Part shown: positions 24,141 through 34,204 of the stretch, piece by piece
How positions within the stretch are numbered: the stretch's first letter is position 1
Layout of the letters: each line of letters starts with the position of its first letter
Source: Clostridium_B lapidicellarium
GTDB taxonomy: Bacteria > Bacillota > Clostridia > Clostridiales > Clostridiaceae
Length of the DNA: 64,000 nt
Assembly: GCF_041224415.1 (NCBI RefSeq)
Contig: NZ_JBGFFE010000002.1
Location: 62,001 to 126,000 of the forward strand
Direction of reading: 5' to 3'
The notes under the pieces: generated by a model
Seen by the model: the letters and a program-made list of their open reading frames with translations, nothing else
Database searches by the model: none
What the model was told of the DNA's origin: nothing
Made by a program: the position numbers and the translations under genes

Positions 24141-25898
24141 TTACATTATATTGGCTCTACCATTATATACAATGCCCCTTATAACGTCCATAGTTATAAA
24201 TGTCCCGGTTTTAAGTACTTCAGTAGCACCTCCTGCGCTGCATATAATAGGTATTTCCCTGGATATACATTCGATGGCAAGATGAGATGTCAGTCCACCG
24301 CTTTCCGCTATAACCCCGGACACCCTGTCCAGCACACTCATATATCCCCTATCCAAATTCTTAACTACCAGTATATCGTCTCTCTCAACAATTTCATCTG
24401 ATTCTTTGGGACTTCCAACAACTTTCACGTTACCGTAGCCGGGTCTTATCCCTGCACCTCTGCCCTGAACCAGGATATCACCCACTATGTGAACCTTCAG
24501 CATATTGGTGGTTCCGGAATAACTGACAGGTATGCCTGCAGCTATGACCACCAGGTCGCCTTTTTGCACATAACCGCTCTTTAAAGCTATGTTAACAGAA
24601 TTTTCTATGAGCTCATCAGTAGAATTCGCCCTCTTCGCAGTTATCGGGTACACTCCCCAGTTGAGAGCAAGACTTCTCGCAACTCTATGGCTCGGAGTCA
24701 CAGCTATTATATGACATTCGGGCCTGTATTTTGCAACCATCCTAGCTGTATGTCCACTCTGGGTGGCAGTTATTATGGCAGAAGCATTCAACTCGGAAGC
24801 AGTAGTACAAGTTGCCAGACTTATGGCATTGGGAACATTTTGTATATGAGCTTCTCTTTTCCTCTCAAGCAGGTTATCGTAATTTATTTTCTTCTCTGCA
24901 GTCTGGGCTATCTTTGCCATGGTCTGGGCTGCCTGTACAGGATATTTCCCATTTGCAGATTCCCCGCTCAACATTATGGCGTCCGTCCCGTCAAATATGG
25001 CATTGGCTATATCGGATGCTTCAGCCCTTGTAGGCCTTGGATTTCTTATCATGGAATCCAGCATCTGGGTAGCAGTTATGACAGGTTTTCCCACCCTGTT
25101 ACATTTTTCTATTATCATTTTTTGAATCATGGGTACCTGTTCTATGGGAATCTCAACTCCCATATCCCCTCTTGCAATCATTATCCCATCAGAAAATTTA
25201 AGTATTTCATCTATATTGTCAACACCTTCACGGCTCTCTATCTTGGAAAATATCTGTACATCTTGTCCTCCATTTGCTTCAAGCACCTTCCTTATAGCAA
25301 GCACATCTGCAGCTTTTCTTATAAAAGAAGCCGCCACCATATCTATACCCATCCTGCATCCAAACTTCAGATCCTCTTCATCTTTTTTAGTAAGAGCCGG
25401 AAGTGATACGGAAACCCCCGGAACATTTACTCCCTTGTGATTGCTGATAATTCCGCTGTTTTCAACTGTACAATCTATTTTACTTCCCTCAATACCTTCA
25501 ACTTTCAAATCAATTAAACCATCATCAATCAATATGTGGTTTCCCTTTTTGACATCTTTACACAGCCCATCATAGGTTATAGAACATCTATGATCATCGC
25601 CGAGGACATCTTCCCCGCAGTAGACGGCAAAATGTTCATTTTCCTTCAATTCCACCTTATCATCCTTAAAATTCCCCGTTCTTATTTCAGGGCCCTTGGT
25701 GTCCAGCATAATTGCTATGGGCCTGTCATATCTTTCCCTCAATTTCTTTACAGTATTTATCATCTCTTCATGCTCGGCATAATCCCCGTGTGAAAAATTA
25801 TGCCTGGATACATTCATACCGGCTTCAATAAGCTTCGATAAAACTTTCTCCGAACTACTTGCAGGTCCGATAGTAAAAATCATTTTAGTCTTTTGCAT
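24141..25898 (-). CDS. pyk: Pyruvate kinase with C-terminal PEP-utiliser domain
   Basis: The 585-aa enzyme makes pyruvate and ATP from PEP and ADP. Visible motifs: KTKMIFTIGPASSS at the start, SHGDYAEHEEMI, the MIARGDMGVEIP loop and CNRVGKPVITATQML around the active site, then the allosteric C domain. The last 110 residues are a PEP-utilising mobile domain with GGLTSHLAIECI near 545, as in Bacillus and Clostridium enzymes. It lies 17 bp downstream of pfkA, forming a glycolytic pair. Confidence 0.97.
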   Translation of the reverse strand: MQKTKMIFTIGPASSSEKVLSKLIEAGMNVSRHNFSHGDYAEHEEMINTVKKLRERYDRPIAIMLDTKGPEIRTGNFKDDKVELKENEHFAVYCGEDVLGDDHRCSITYDGLCKDVKKGNHILIDDGLIDLKVEGIEGSKIDCTVENSGIISNHKGVNVPGVSVSLPALTKKDEEDLKFGCRMGIDMVAASFIRKAADVLAIRKVLEANGGQDVQIFSKIESREGVDNIDEILKFSDGIMIARGDMGVEIPIEQVPMIQKMIIEKCNRVGKPVITATQMLDSMIRNPRPTRAEASDIANAIFDGTDAIMLSGESANGKYPVQAAQTMAKIAQTAEKKINYDNLLERKREAHIQNVPNAISLATCTTASELNASAIITATQSGHTARMVAKYRPECHIIAVTPSHRVARSLALNWGVYPITAKRANSTDELIENSVNIALKSGYVQKGDLVVIAAGIPVSYSGTTNMLKVHIVGDILVQGRGAGIRPGYGNVKVVGSPKESDEIVERDDILVVKNLDRGYMSVLDRVSGVIAESGGLTSHLAIECISREIPIICSAGGATEVLKTGTFITMDVIRGIVYNGRANIM

Positions 25899-25914
25899 AG
25901 TACATATCCCTCCT

Positions 25915-26871
25915 CTAAGCCAATGCGTTTGCTATATTGTACAACTTATTATCGAAATGTTTTGACATGTTTAAAGCCTCATCTATATCCAAATCGACAA
26001 TCTTTCCACCCCGAATTCCAACAACTCTAGAGGTTTTTCCCTCTTCCAGCAGTTCCACAGCTCTGTACCCGAATTTGGAAGCCAGTATTCTATCCATGCA
26101 GCTGGGACTTCCTCCCCTTTGAATATGTCCGAGTTTTGTGGCTCTAGCCTCTATTCCAGTAACCTTTTGTATCTTTTCAGCAAGAGCTTCAGCTCCTCCA
26201 ATACCTTCGGCAAGGACTATCAAATTATGCAGCTTGCCCTTGGTTTTTTCCCTGATTATGCTTCTGCACAGTTCATCCCCATCATATCCTATCTCGGGCA
26301 GAATTATGTTCTCGGCACCTCCTGCCAGACCGGAATAAAGCGCTATATCCCCACAATTTCTTCCCATAACCTCTACTACACTCACTCTTTCATGCGAAGT
26401 GGAAGTATCCCTCAATTTATTTATGGCATCCAATACCGTATTTACTGCCGTGTCAAATCCTATGGTAAAATCCGTATATGCCAGGTCATTATCTATGGTA
26501 CCGGGAATTCCAATAGTGGCTATGGACATTTTGGACAATTCCTGGGCCCCTCTGAAGGAACCATCTCCTCCAATTACAACCAGTCCGTCTATACCAAATT
26601 TTTTCAGCACGCCCACTGCTTTTTTTCTTCCCTTTTCAGTCTTAAATTCTTCGCTGCGGGCAGTTTTCAATACAGTTCCTCCCCTTTGTATGATATCCGC
26701 CACAGTTTTTCTTTCCATAGGCATAACTTCACCGTTTATGAGGCCGCTGTATCCTCTTTCTATCCCCATCACAGTAAATTTCTTATCCAAAGCCGTTCTC
26801 ACCACTGCCCTTATGGCAGCATTCATGCCTGGAGCATCTCCGCCGCTTGTCAACACAGCTATTGTTTTCAT
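25915..26871 (-). CDS. pfkA: ATP-dependent 6-phosphofructokinase
   Basis: A 318-aa enzyme of standard length. It has TSGGDAPGMNAAIR for nucleotide binding, GGDGSFRGAQ, and the catalytic GTIDNDLAYTD loop. It phosphorylates fructose-6-phosphate. ATG at 26871 is preceded by AGGAGG; an in-frame ATG 42 bases upstream is not supported by a ribosome site. A small hairpin (GGGAC/GTCCC) lies in the leader at 26895-26911. Confidence 0.97.
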   Translation of the reverse strand: MKTIAVLTSGGDAPGMNAAIRAVVRTALDKKFTVMGIERGYSGLINGEVMPMERKTVADIIQRGGTVLKTARSEEFKTEKGRKKAVGVLKKFGIDGLVVIGGDGSFRGAQELSKMSIATIGIPGTIDNDLAYTDFTIGFDTAVNTVLDAINKLRDTSTSHERVSVVEVMGRNCGDIALYSGLAGGAENIILPEIGYDGDELCRSIIREKTKGKLHNLIVLAEGIGGAEALAEKIQKVTGIEARATKLGHIQRGGSPSCMDRILASKFGYRAVELLEEGKTSRVVGIRGGKIVDLDIDEALNMSKHFDNKLYNIANALA

Positions 26872-27077
26872 ACTTGTTACCTCCTGTGACCGCAGGGACT
26901 TTTTATGTCCCATTGAAACTACAAATAAAATTTATAACTTCTACACGTCAATTATAACATACAACGATTGCCTTTTCACCATATTTTGGTGCTGATTTTC
27001 AGAACACGGCTGCCAAAACCCGTGAAAAAGCTCTTCCTATGTTATTTTGTTTATTCGGCAATAAAATATACCAATTT

Positions 27078-30000
27078 TTAAATTATCTTTAAATTTTTTT
27101 CTCCAAATTTTTTCTTTAAAATAGAAACAAGTTCTGAACTGGGTTCCACCCAGAGTTCTCTGTCAAGTCTGAACTTCTTTCTCTCCTTGGCTGTACATAA
27201 ATATACAGGCATATTTCCTTTAAAATCTGAAAATATAGTTTTGATTTCATCTACGGCCTGTTTCAAATCCGACTGGTCCCCTATCAATATATAAAGCTTA
27301 TTGATATCCACTCTCACAAGAGGTTTTATGTTTTCACAGAGAATCTTGGGATCTTCTTCCTCTCTTACACTTACCCTGCCTTCTACTATAATCATAGAAT
27401 CATCATAAATTAAATTTTTAAATTTCTGAAAAACCTTGGGAAATATTATTATCTCCACAATGCCGTAGAGATCCTCTATCTTTGCAAAAGCCATCATATC
27501 GTTGTTCCTGGTTATTTTCTTGGATACTTCCGAAAGTATTCCTCCAACCACGACCCTGTCACCGTCTTTTACCTTGCTCTCCTCTACAAAGCCCTCTTCC
27601 AGGGTCTTTACACTCACTATATCGGATATTTTAGTATCTGTTTGAAGTTTCAAGGTCTTGGCATATTCCTCAAGAGGGTGCCCTGAAAGGTACAGCCCGG
27701 TCATTTCTTTCTCCATTGCAAGCATATCTCTTTTTTTGAATTCCCCTATTTCGGGATATTGTATTTTCACTCCTCTGTCTTCAATTTGTGAGAACAGGCT
27801 GACCTGCCCTTTTATGTTTCTTTTTCTGGAATTTATTATGCCGTCAATTACCTTCTCATGTACTGCCACAAGCTGGGACCTGTATACATGAAAGCAGTCA
27901 AAGGCACCTGCCTTTATAAGACTTTCCACCACTCTTTTATTTATTGCACCAATATCTATGCTGTTGCAGAAATCGGCCAGATCCTTGAATTTACCATGTT
28001 GATTTCTTGACCCGACTATGCTGTCTATTATGTTTTCACCCACATTTTTTACAGCAGAAAGTCCGAATCTGATACAGCCATTTTCCACCGTGAACTTGGC
28101 ACAGCTTTCGTTGATACTTGGAGGAAGTATTTTTATACCCTTATTTTTTGCAAACCTTATGTAATAGGCAACCTTTTCACTGTCGCCCTTCACGCTGTTT
28201 AACATGGCTGCCGTAAATTCTACAGGATAATAGTGCATCAAATATGCAGTTTGAAATGCCACCACTGCATAAGCAGCTGCATGGGATTTATTAAAAGCAT
28301 ATGAGGCAAAATCAACCATGGAATCGTATATCCTGTTGGCAATATCCTCAGATATACCATTTCTTACACAGCCCGGAACCTGTATTTTCCCATTTTCATC
28401 CACTATCCCATATACAAAATTATGTCTCTCTTCTTCCATAACCTTGTGTTTCTTCTTGGACATGGCTCTCCTTACAAGATCACTCCTGCCCATGGAATAG
28501 CCAGCCAAATCCCTTACGATCTGCATGACCTGTTCCTGATACACCATGCACCCATAGGTAACAGAAAGAATGTGTTTGAGCTGGGGAGTTATGTACTCAA
28601 TTTCATCCGGATTCTTTTTATTCTTGATGTACTTTGGGATTTCTGACATGGGCCCCGGCCTGTAAAGACTTATTCCTGCTATAATATCCTCCAGTGAATC
28701 CGGTTTTAACTCTTTCATGAAAGATGTCATTCCGGCGGATTCCAGCTGAAACACGCCGGTCGTCTCCCCCTCGCCTATCATACTGTATACGGATTGATCG
28801 TCATAATCTATATTGTCAAGATCAATCTCCTTCCCCTTATCCTGTTTTATCATGTCCACGGCATCCCTGAGAACAGTCAGGGTACGCAGACCCAGAAAGT
28901 CCATCTTTAAAAGCCCAAGTTCTTCCAAAGTATTCATTGTGAACTGAGTTACTACATTATCGTCATTCTTTTGAAGAGGTACGTAATTCACAAGAGGTTT
29001 CGAAGCTATCACGACTCCAGCAGCATGTGTAGAAGTGTGCCTCGGAAGTCCTTCAAGGGACTTCGCCACATCTATAAGTTCCCTGGTTCTCGGCTCGCTG
29101 TCATATGCCTCCTTGAACTCCGGATTCATTTCAAGTGCCCTGTCTATAGTTATATTCGGAACTGTGGGAACCATTTTCGCTATTCTATCCACTTCTGCAT
29201 AGGAATAATTCATGGCCCTGCCCACATCCCTTATGACTGCCCTGGCTGCCATGGTTCCAAATGTTATAATCTGTGATACGTTATTCTCCCCGTATTTTCT
29301 AACTACATAATCTATGACTTCTCCACGCCTCTCATAACAAAAATCACTGTCTATATCAGGCATGGAAACTCTTTCCGGGTTCAAAAAACGTTCAAAAATA
29401 AGGTTGTATTTTATAGGATCTATTTTTGTAATCCCAAGAGTGTAGGCAACTATGGAACCAGCTCCGCTTCCCCTGCCGGGACCTGTCATGATTTTATTTT
29501 CCCTTGCAAATCTTATAAAATCCCAGACTATGAGAAAATAATCCACATATCCCATGGTTTTTATTACACCAAGTTCATATTCCAGTCTTTCCTTTAATTT
29601 TTCAGTTACATTTTCATATCCTTTTTCTAGCCCCTTATAACACAGATCCCTCAGATAAGCATAGGCATCCACTCCCTCCGGGAGAGGGAACTTGGGAAGT
29701 TTTGACTTGTGAAATTCATAGTCAAAATTACACTCTTCTGCTATCTTAACTGTATTTTCCAGAGCCTCCGGCACATTTGAAAACATCTTATACATTTCTG
29801 CCGGGGACTTCAGATAAAATTCATCCGAGGGATACCGCATCCTGTCCTTTTCATCCACAGTCCTACCGGTTTGTATACAGAGCAGGATATCATGAGCCCT
29901 GTAGTCCTCTTTTCTTATATAGTGGACATCGTTAGTAGCCACCAGGGGAATACCAAGCTCTTTTGACATTGAAATGAGCCGGTCATTTATTTTAAGCTGC

Positions 30001-30551
30001 TGTTCTATTCCATGATACTGTAGTTCAAGGTAAAATCCATCACTGAAAGTATCCCTGTAAAAAATTGCCGCATTTTTGGCTGCATCAAGATCATCATTTA
30101 ATATATGGGACTGTATTTCACCGTTCATGCAGGCACTCAATGCTATGAGTCCCCTGCTGTGGGATTTTAAATAATCATGATCCACACGGGGTTTATAATA
30201 AAATCCCTCAATAGAGGCAGTGGAAACTATCTTCATCAGGTTTGAATATCCTTCTTTATTTTTTACAAGAAGCACAAGATGATAATTTTTGTTTCTGCCA
30301 TTATTCTGTTTTACATGCATATCTCCCTGGGATACATATATTTCGCAGCCTATTATGGGTTTAATTCCCTGAGCTTTGGCCTCCTTATAAAAATCCACAC
30401 ATCCATACATAACTCCGTGATCCGTTATGGCCATGCTGTTCATTCCCAGCTCTTTGGCCCTTGCTATGAGTTCAGGAATCTTGGCTGAAGAATCCAGAAG
30501 GGAATACTCCGTATGCTGATGCAGGCTAACCCATTTACATTTTTTCTCCAT
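27078..30551 (-). CDS. dnaE: DNA polymerase III alpha subunit, DnaE type
   Basis: A protein of about 1157 aa. The N-terminal PHP domain starts SLHQHTEYSLLDSSAKI. The polymerase catalytic acidic residues are in PDIDSDFCYERR. GPGRGSGAGSIVAY lies in the palm, and an OB-fold and C-terminal domain follow. Clostridia also use PolC, so this is probably the DnaE that extends RNA primers. GTG (30557) or ATG (30551) behind AGGGGG could start translation; I chose ATG. It lies about 40 bp downstream of the CBS/DRTGG regulator gene. Confidence 0.97.
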   Translation of the reverse strand: MEKKCKWVSLHQHTEYSLLDSSAKIPELIARAKELGMNSMAITDHGVMYGCVDFYKEAKAQGIKPIIGCEIYVSQGDMHVKQNNGRNKNYHLVLLVKNKEGYSNLMKIVSTASIEGFYYKPRVDHDYLKSHSRGLIALSACMNGEIQSHILNDDLDAAKNAAIFYRDTFSDGFYLELQYHGIEQQLKINDRLISMSKELGIPLVATNDVHYIRKEDYRAHDILLCIQTGRTVDEKDRMRYPSDEFYLKSPAEMYKMFSNVPEALENTVKIAEECNFDYEFHKSKLPKFPLPEGVDAYAYLRDLCYKGLEKGYENVTEKLKERLEYELGVIKTMGYVDYFLIVWDFIRFARENKIMTGPGRGSGAGSIVAYTLGITKIDPIKYNLIFERFLNPERVSMPDIDSDFCYERRGEVIDYVVRKYGENNVSQIITFGTMAARAVIRDVGRAMNYSYAEVDRIAKMVPTVPNITIDRALEMNPEFKEAYDSEPRTRELIDVAKSLEGLPRHTSTHAAGVVIASKPLVNYVPLQKNDDNVVTQFTMNTLEELGLLKMDFLGLRTLTVLRDAVDMIKQDKGKEIDLDNIDYDDQSVYSMIGEGETTGVFQLESAGMTSFMKELKPDSLEDIIAGISLYRPGPMSEIPKYIKNKKNPDEIEYITPQLKHILSVTYGCMVYQEQVMQIVRDLAGYSMGRSDLVRRAMSKKKHKVMEEERHNFVYGIVDENGKIQVPGCVRNGISEDIANRIYDSMVDFASYAFNKSHAAAYAVVAFQTAYLMHYYPVEFTAAMLNSVKGDSEKVAYYIRFAKNKGIKILPPSINESCAKFTVENGCIRFGLSAVKNVGENIIDSIVGSRNQHGKFKDLADFCNSIDIGAINKRVVESLIKAGAFDCFHVYRSQLVAVHEKVIDGIINSRKRNIKGQVSLFSQIEDRGVKIQYPEIGEFKKRDMLAMEKEMTGLYLSGHPLEEYAKTLKLQTDTKISDIVSVKTLEEGFVEESKVKDGDRVVVGGILSEVSKKITRNNDMMAFAKIEDLYGIVEIIIFPKVFQKFKNLIYDDSMIIVEGRVSVREEEDPKILCENIKPLVRVDINKLYILIGDQSDLKQAVDEIKTIFSDFKGNMPVYLCTAKERKKFRLDRELWVEPSSELVSILKKKFGEKNLKII

Positions 30552-30594
30552 AATCACAATCAACCCCCTAGTTTCCACTAATAATCAGGACTTT

Positions 30595-31899
30595 TCACCT
30601 TCTTATCATTCTTGCGGACAAAATACATTTCCCGACTATATTTTTTTTTTCATCATACATATCAACTTCCACTTTGCAGTAATTTATACCCTCATCTATC
30701 GCATTAACATATATTTCAATCTCGCTGTCAATCTGTACAGGCTTCATGAAATAGGTATTTATACTGTCCACCAAAATATTTGCATTATTTTTCTGCCTCA
30801 AAATCATAATTGCAACAGTGGAAAGGAGCATGTTCAGCGAGCTCCAGGAAGCAGTACCAATGGGATCCAGCATTTCAGGAGTTATCTTTCCCTTAAAATG
30901 CGCCACATTGTCCTCAATATTGAATTCGAATTTTTTCAACATGGAATCCTCAAGGGTTTCTCCCGACTGGGGCTGTCTTGCCATATACTGAAGTGCTTTT
31001 ATTACATCCCTCCTGGTTATGACACCTGCCAACTTCTTGCCTTTTACCACCGGGAAAAGCTCTATACCCTCCCATCCCATTATATGGGCTGCATAGGCAA
31101 CTGTGGTCTTAGGAGTCACCGTGATGGGATCCTTGTGCATTATCCTGCTGACTGGTTCATCATCAACATAGTGGTTCGACAAATCCTTCAGGGATACAAT
31201 TCCAACCACTCTCTTCTCACTGTCCACTATGGGATATCTCTCGTGTTTGACTTCACGCATTATTTTTTTCCATTTTTCAATTGTGTCTGTGGATTTAAGG
31301 TAGCACGGACTGTCCTCCATTATATCCTCTACTAAAACTATGTCTTTTTTTATGAGATTTTCAGAAATAGCCCTGTTTATCATGCTGGCTACAGTAAAAG
31401 TATCATAGCTGCTGGATATTATGGGAAGACATTTTTCATTGGCCAGTTCCTTTATTCTATCGCTGCATCCAAAACCTCCGGTTATAAGAACTCCCGCGTC
31501 ATTTAAAAGTGCAAGTTTTTGTGCATCTTCTCTATTTCCAACTATAACAAGGCAGTCTTTTCTTATATACCGCTTCATAGCTTCTGTAGTCATTGCCCCT
31601 ATTATAAAACTGTGAAGCATCTTATGTATACCATTCTTACCTCCCAGCAAACTACCGTCCACTACATTTATAACTTCACCATAGGTCAGGACATCTATAT
31701 TTTTCTTCCCAACTTTTTCTATTCTAACAGTTCCAACCCGCGGGATGGTAGTAACTATTCCCAGAGTATCAGAATCTTTTATAGCTCTATATGCTGTTCC
31801 ATCACTAACGCCTAATTCACTCGCTATACTTCTAACTGAAATCTTGGTGCCAACTTCCAGTGAAAGTATATATTTTATTACATCTTCATGCTTAGACAT
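30595..31899 (-). CDS. CBS/DRTGG/HTH multidomain regulator (YtoI-like)
   Basis: The 434-aa protein combines an N-terminal HTH (ISVRSIASELGVSDGTAYRA), a DRTGG domain around 75-180 with a GVLITGGFGCSD motif, a CBS pair around 190-310, and a hotdog thioesterase-like domain from about 315 (DPIGTASWSSLNMLLS). This is the architecture of B. subtilis YtoI. The CBS pair probably binds an adenine nucleotide. The target genes are unknown. It sits between whiA and dnaE, also near ytoI's usual dnaE-pfkA-pyk surroundings. Confidence 0.88.
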   Translation of the reverse strand: MSKHEDVIKYILSLEVGTKISVRSIASELGVSDGTAYRAIKDSDTLGIVTTIPRVGTVRIEKVGKKNIDVLTYGEVINVVDGSLLGGKNGIHKMLHSFIIGAMTTEAMKRYIRKDCLVIVGNREDAQKLALLNDAGVLITGGFGCSDRIKELANEKCLPIISSSYDTFTVASMINRAISENLIKKDIVLVEDIMEDSPCYLKSTDTIEKWKKIMREVKHERYPIVDSEKRVVGIVSLKDLSNHYVDDEPVSRIMHKDPITVTPKTTVAYAAHIMGWEGIELFPVVKGKKLAGVITRRDVIKALQYMARQPQSGETLEDSMLKKFEFNIEDNVAHFKGKITPEMLDPIGTASWSSLNMLLSTVAIMILRQKNNANILVDSINTYFMKPVQIDSEIEIYVNAIDEGINYCKVEVDMYDEKKNIVGKCILSARMIRR

Positions 31900-31910
31900 A
31901 TACTCTGTTC

Positions 31911-32861
31911 CTACCTTTCTTTTCTAAGCTCCTCTGCTATTTTTTCAATTCTCCTTAACCTATGGTTCACACCAGATTTACCTACCTTGGGTTTCAGCAT
32001 TTCACCCAATTCCTTTAAAGATTCATCCGGATAATTCAACCTAAGTTCGGCAATCTCTCTCAAATTCTCAGGGAGCCTGTTTAGACCTATCCTTCTCTGT
32101 ATAAGCTTTATGCTTTCCGTTTGTCTTACCGATGCATTCACAGTTTTGCTTAAATTTGCAGTTTCACAGTTTACCAGCCTGTTTACATTATTTCTCATGT
32201 CCTTCATTATCCTTATGTTTTCCAGCTTCAGAAGTGCAGAATATGCTCCCATTATACTTAAAAGATTTACTATCTGTTCCCCTTCCTTGATGTACACTAT
32301 AAAGCTGTTCTTCCTCTGTATTATTTTAGAATTCAATCCGTACTCATTTATAAGGCTGCTCAAATCGCCTGCATATACATCATTATGGGTTACAAACTCC
32401 AGATGATATGTCTTCTCAGGATTGCTGATACTTCCCCCTCCCAAAAATGCACCTCTTATATATGCCCTTTTTAGCAGATCAGTCCTCACCATATCCCTCG
32501 GTATGCTGTAATCCAGGGAAAAGATATCTCCTTCCTCTTTTAAAATTCCCACTTCTTTGAGAAGTCCCCTTACTTTTCCATCTTCCGATATAATTATCTC
32601 ATATATATGATTTTTTTTTAGAGAATTACTTCTCTTCGCCAGTATCTTCGTATGTATATCAAATTTATCCTTCAACAGCTTGAAGAGAAACCTGGCAGTG
32701 GGAGCATTTTCCGTAATTATCTTAAAGCCAAACTTTTTTATCCCACCCAAAAGTAAAGTACCGCTTACCTTCATTATTGCAGACAACTCAGCCACAGCTT
32801 CTTCTCTGCTCATATTCGCATATCTGCAGATCTCATTTTTTACCCTCAACGAAAATGACAT
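31911..32861 (-). CDS. whiA: WhiA-family DNA-binding protein
   Basis: The 316-aa protein has a homing-endonuclease-like N-terminal part without the catalytic residues (KNEICRYANMSREEAVAEL at the start; RAYIRGAFLGGGSISNPEK near 135) and a C-terminal HTH (ELRLNYPDESLKELGEMLKP). In B. subtilis WhiA acts in cell division and chromosome segregation. ATG at 32861 follows GGGAGA. It is in the usual firmicute cluster rapZ-yvcK-whiA. Confidence 0.95.
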   Translation of the reverse strand: MSFSLRVKNEICRYANMSREEAVAELSAIMKVSGTLLLGGIKKFGFKIITENAPTARFLFKLLKDKFDIHTKILAKRSNSLKKNHIYEIIISEDGKVRGLLKEVGILKEEGDIFSLDYSIPRDMVRTDLLKRAYIRGAFLGGGSISNPEKTYHLEFVTHNDVYAGDLSSLINEYGLNSKIIQRKNSFIVYIKEGEQIVNLLSIMGAYSALLKLENIRIMKDMRNNVNRLVNCETANLSKTVNASVRQTESIKLIQRRIGLNRLPENLREIAELRLNYPDESLKELGEMLKPKVGKSGVNHRLRRIEKIAEELRKER

Positions 32862-32875
32862 ATTCAATCTCCCGC

Positions 32876-34204
32876 TTATCTCTTTATTTCCTTTAACCTC
32901 TCCGATAAATAGAAATATTCTATTATTTTCTTTCTGTCATACAGAAGTTTTTTATCCATGATAGTCTCTATCAATATAGAAGCCAATTTTTCGGAATTAT
33001 GCCTTATAAGTCCATTCTTAGCACTTATAAAATCACCTTCTATAACCTTTACTCCCAGGGAAGATATGGCCTCCTCGTTTATCTTGACCAGATGTGATTC
33101 CTCTTCCTTGTATTTTCCTTCCAATTCTCTGTTTATCTTCCCTACATTTACAATCACATAATCAATTATACCACTGCCCACATGATCAAAAATCGTTCTT
33201 ATATGATCTTCTACGGCAAACCCATCCGTTTCACCAGGCTGGGTCATTATATTAGACACATAAAGCTTCAGGGCATTTGTATTTCGCATCGCACCTGCTA
33301 TATCCTTTACCAGAAGATTGGGAATTACACTGGTATAAAGGCTTCCCGGCCCCAATATCACGGCATCTGCATCCAATATGGCATCCACTGCCTCCTTTAA
33401 GGCCCTTGCATTCTCAGGTTCTATGAAAATCCTGTCTATACTGCTGTTCTGCCTGATAGCCTCCTGGGGGATATTGGATTCCCCTTCCACTACAGAACCA
33501 TTCTTCAGTCTTGCCTTTAAAACCAAATTGTCCAATGTAACAGGCATAACCTTTCCAGTAACTGCAAGGACAGAACTCATTTTATGGACAGCCTCCTCGA
33601 AATTTGAAGATATTCCGTCCATGGCAGCCAGAAACAGATTCCCAAAGCTTTGATTTTTAAGTCTTCCATCTTTAAACCTGTACTGGAGAAGATCTTCCAT
33701 TAAAGGTTCGGTATCCGCCAGGGCAAGTATGCAATTTCGTATGTCACCAGGCGGAAGCATTCCCAAATCCTCCCGCAAATCGCCGGAACCGCCGCCGTCA
33801 TCTGCAACAGTCACTATGGCAGTTATATTCGAAGTATAATATTTGAGACCCCGAAGCATGGTGGAGAGTCCTGTACCCCCGCCGATAGCCACAATTTTGG
33901 GTCCCTTTACCAGGAGGCGTTTTTCATATATGAGGCTCTCCAATTTTTTTGAATCCAGAGATACGTTCAAGTACCCCTTGTTTATCAAAGCTATTATGGA
34001 ACGCATTCCCTGAGTTATGGAAATATATACCACAAATATCCCGGATGCAATTAAAAATACATAAAAAGAAATATAATAAAAGCTGTAAAACCTCCTATTT
34101 ACAAACTCTATCACTCCAAATATTATAAACAGCACTCCCATGGCTCCAAGCATAACCCACCTTTTAACCTTTATGCCGGGTCTAAGCCAATCTACAATTC
34201 TCAT
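32876..34204 (-). CDS. yvcK: YvcK-family gluconeogenesis/cell-shape factor
   Basis: The 442-aa protein starts with two membrane segments (about 18-35 and 42-60), followed by a CofD-like domain with IGGGTGLSTMLRGLK, VADDGGGSGDLREDLG and GPGSLYTSVIPNL. YvcK proteins bind UDP-sugars and direct peptidoglycan synthesis and carbon use. The N-terminal membrane extension is common in clostridia. Its ATG overlaps the rapZ stop by four bases. Confidence 0.93.
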   Translation of the reverse strand: MRIVDWLRPGIKVKRWVMLGAMGVLFIIFGVIEFVNRRFYSFYYISFYVFLIASGIFVVYISITQGMRSIIALINKGYLNVSLDSKKLESLIYEKRLLVKGPKIVAIGGGTGLSTMLRGLKYYTSNITAIVTVADDGGGSGDLREDLGMLPPGDIRNCILALADTEPLMEDLLQYRFKDGRLKNQSFGNLFLAAMDGISSNFEEAVHKMSSVLAVTGKVMPVTLDNLVLKARLKNGSVVEGESNIPQEAIRQNSSIDRIFIEPENARALKEAVDAILDADAVILGPGSLYTSVIPNLLVKDIAGAMRNTNALKLYVSNIMTQPGETDGFAVEDHIRTIFDHVGSGIIDYVIVNVGKINRELEGKYKEEESHLVKINEEAISSLGVKVIEGDFISAKNGLIRHNSEKLASILIETIMDKKLLYDRKKIIEYFYLSERLKEIKR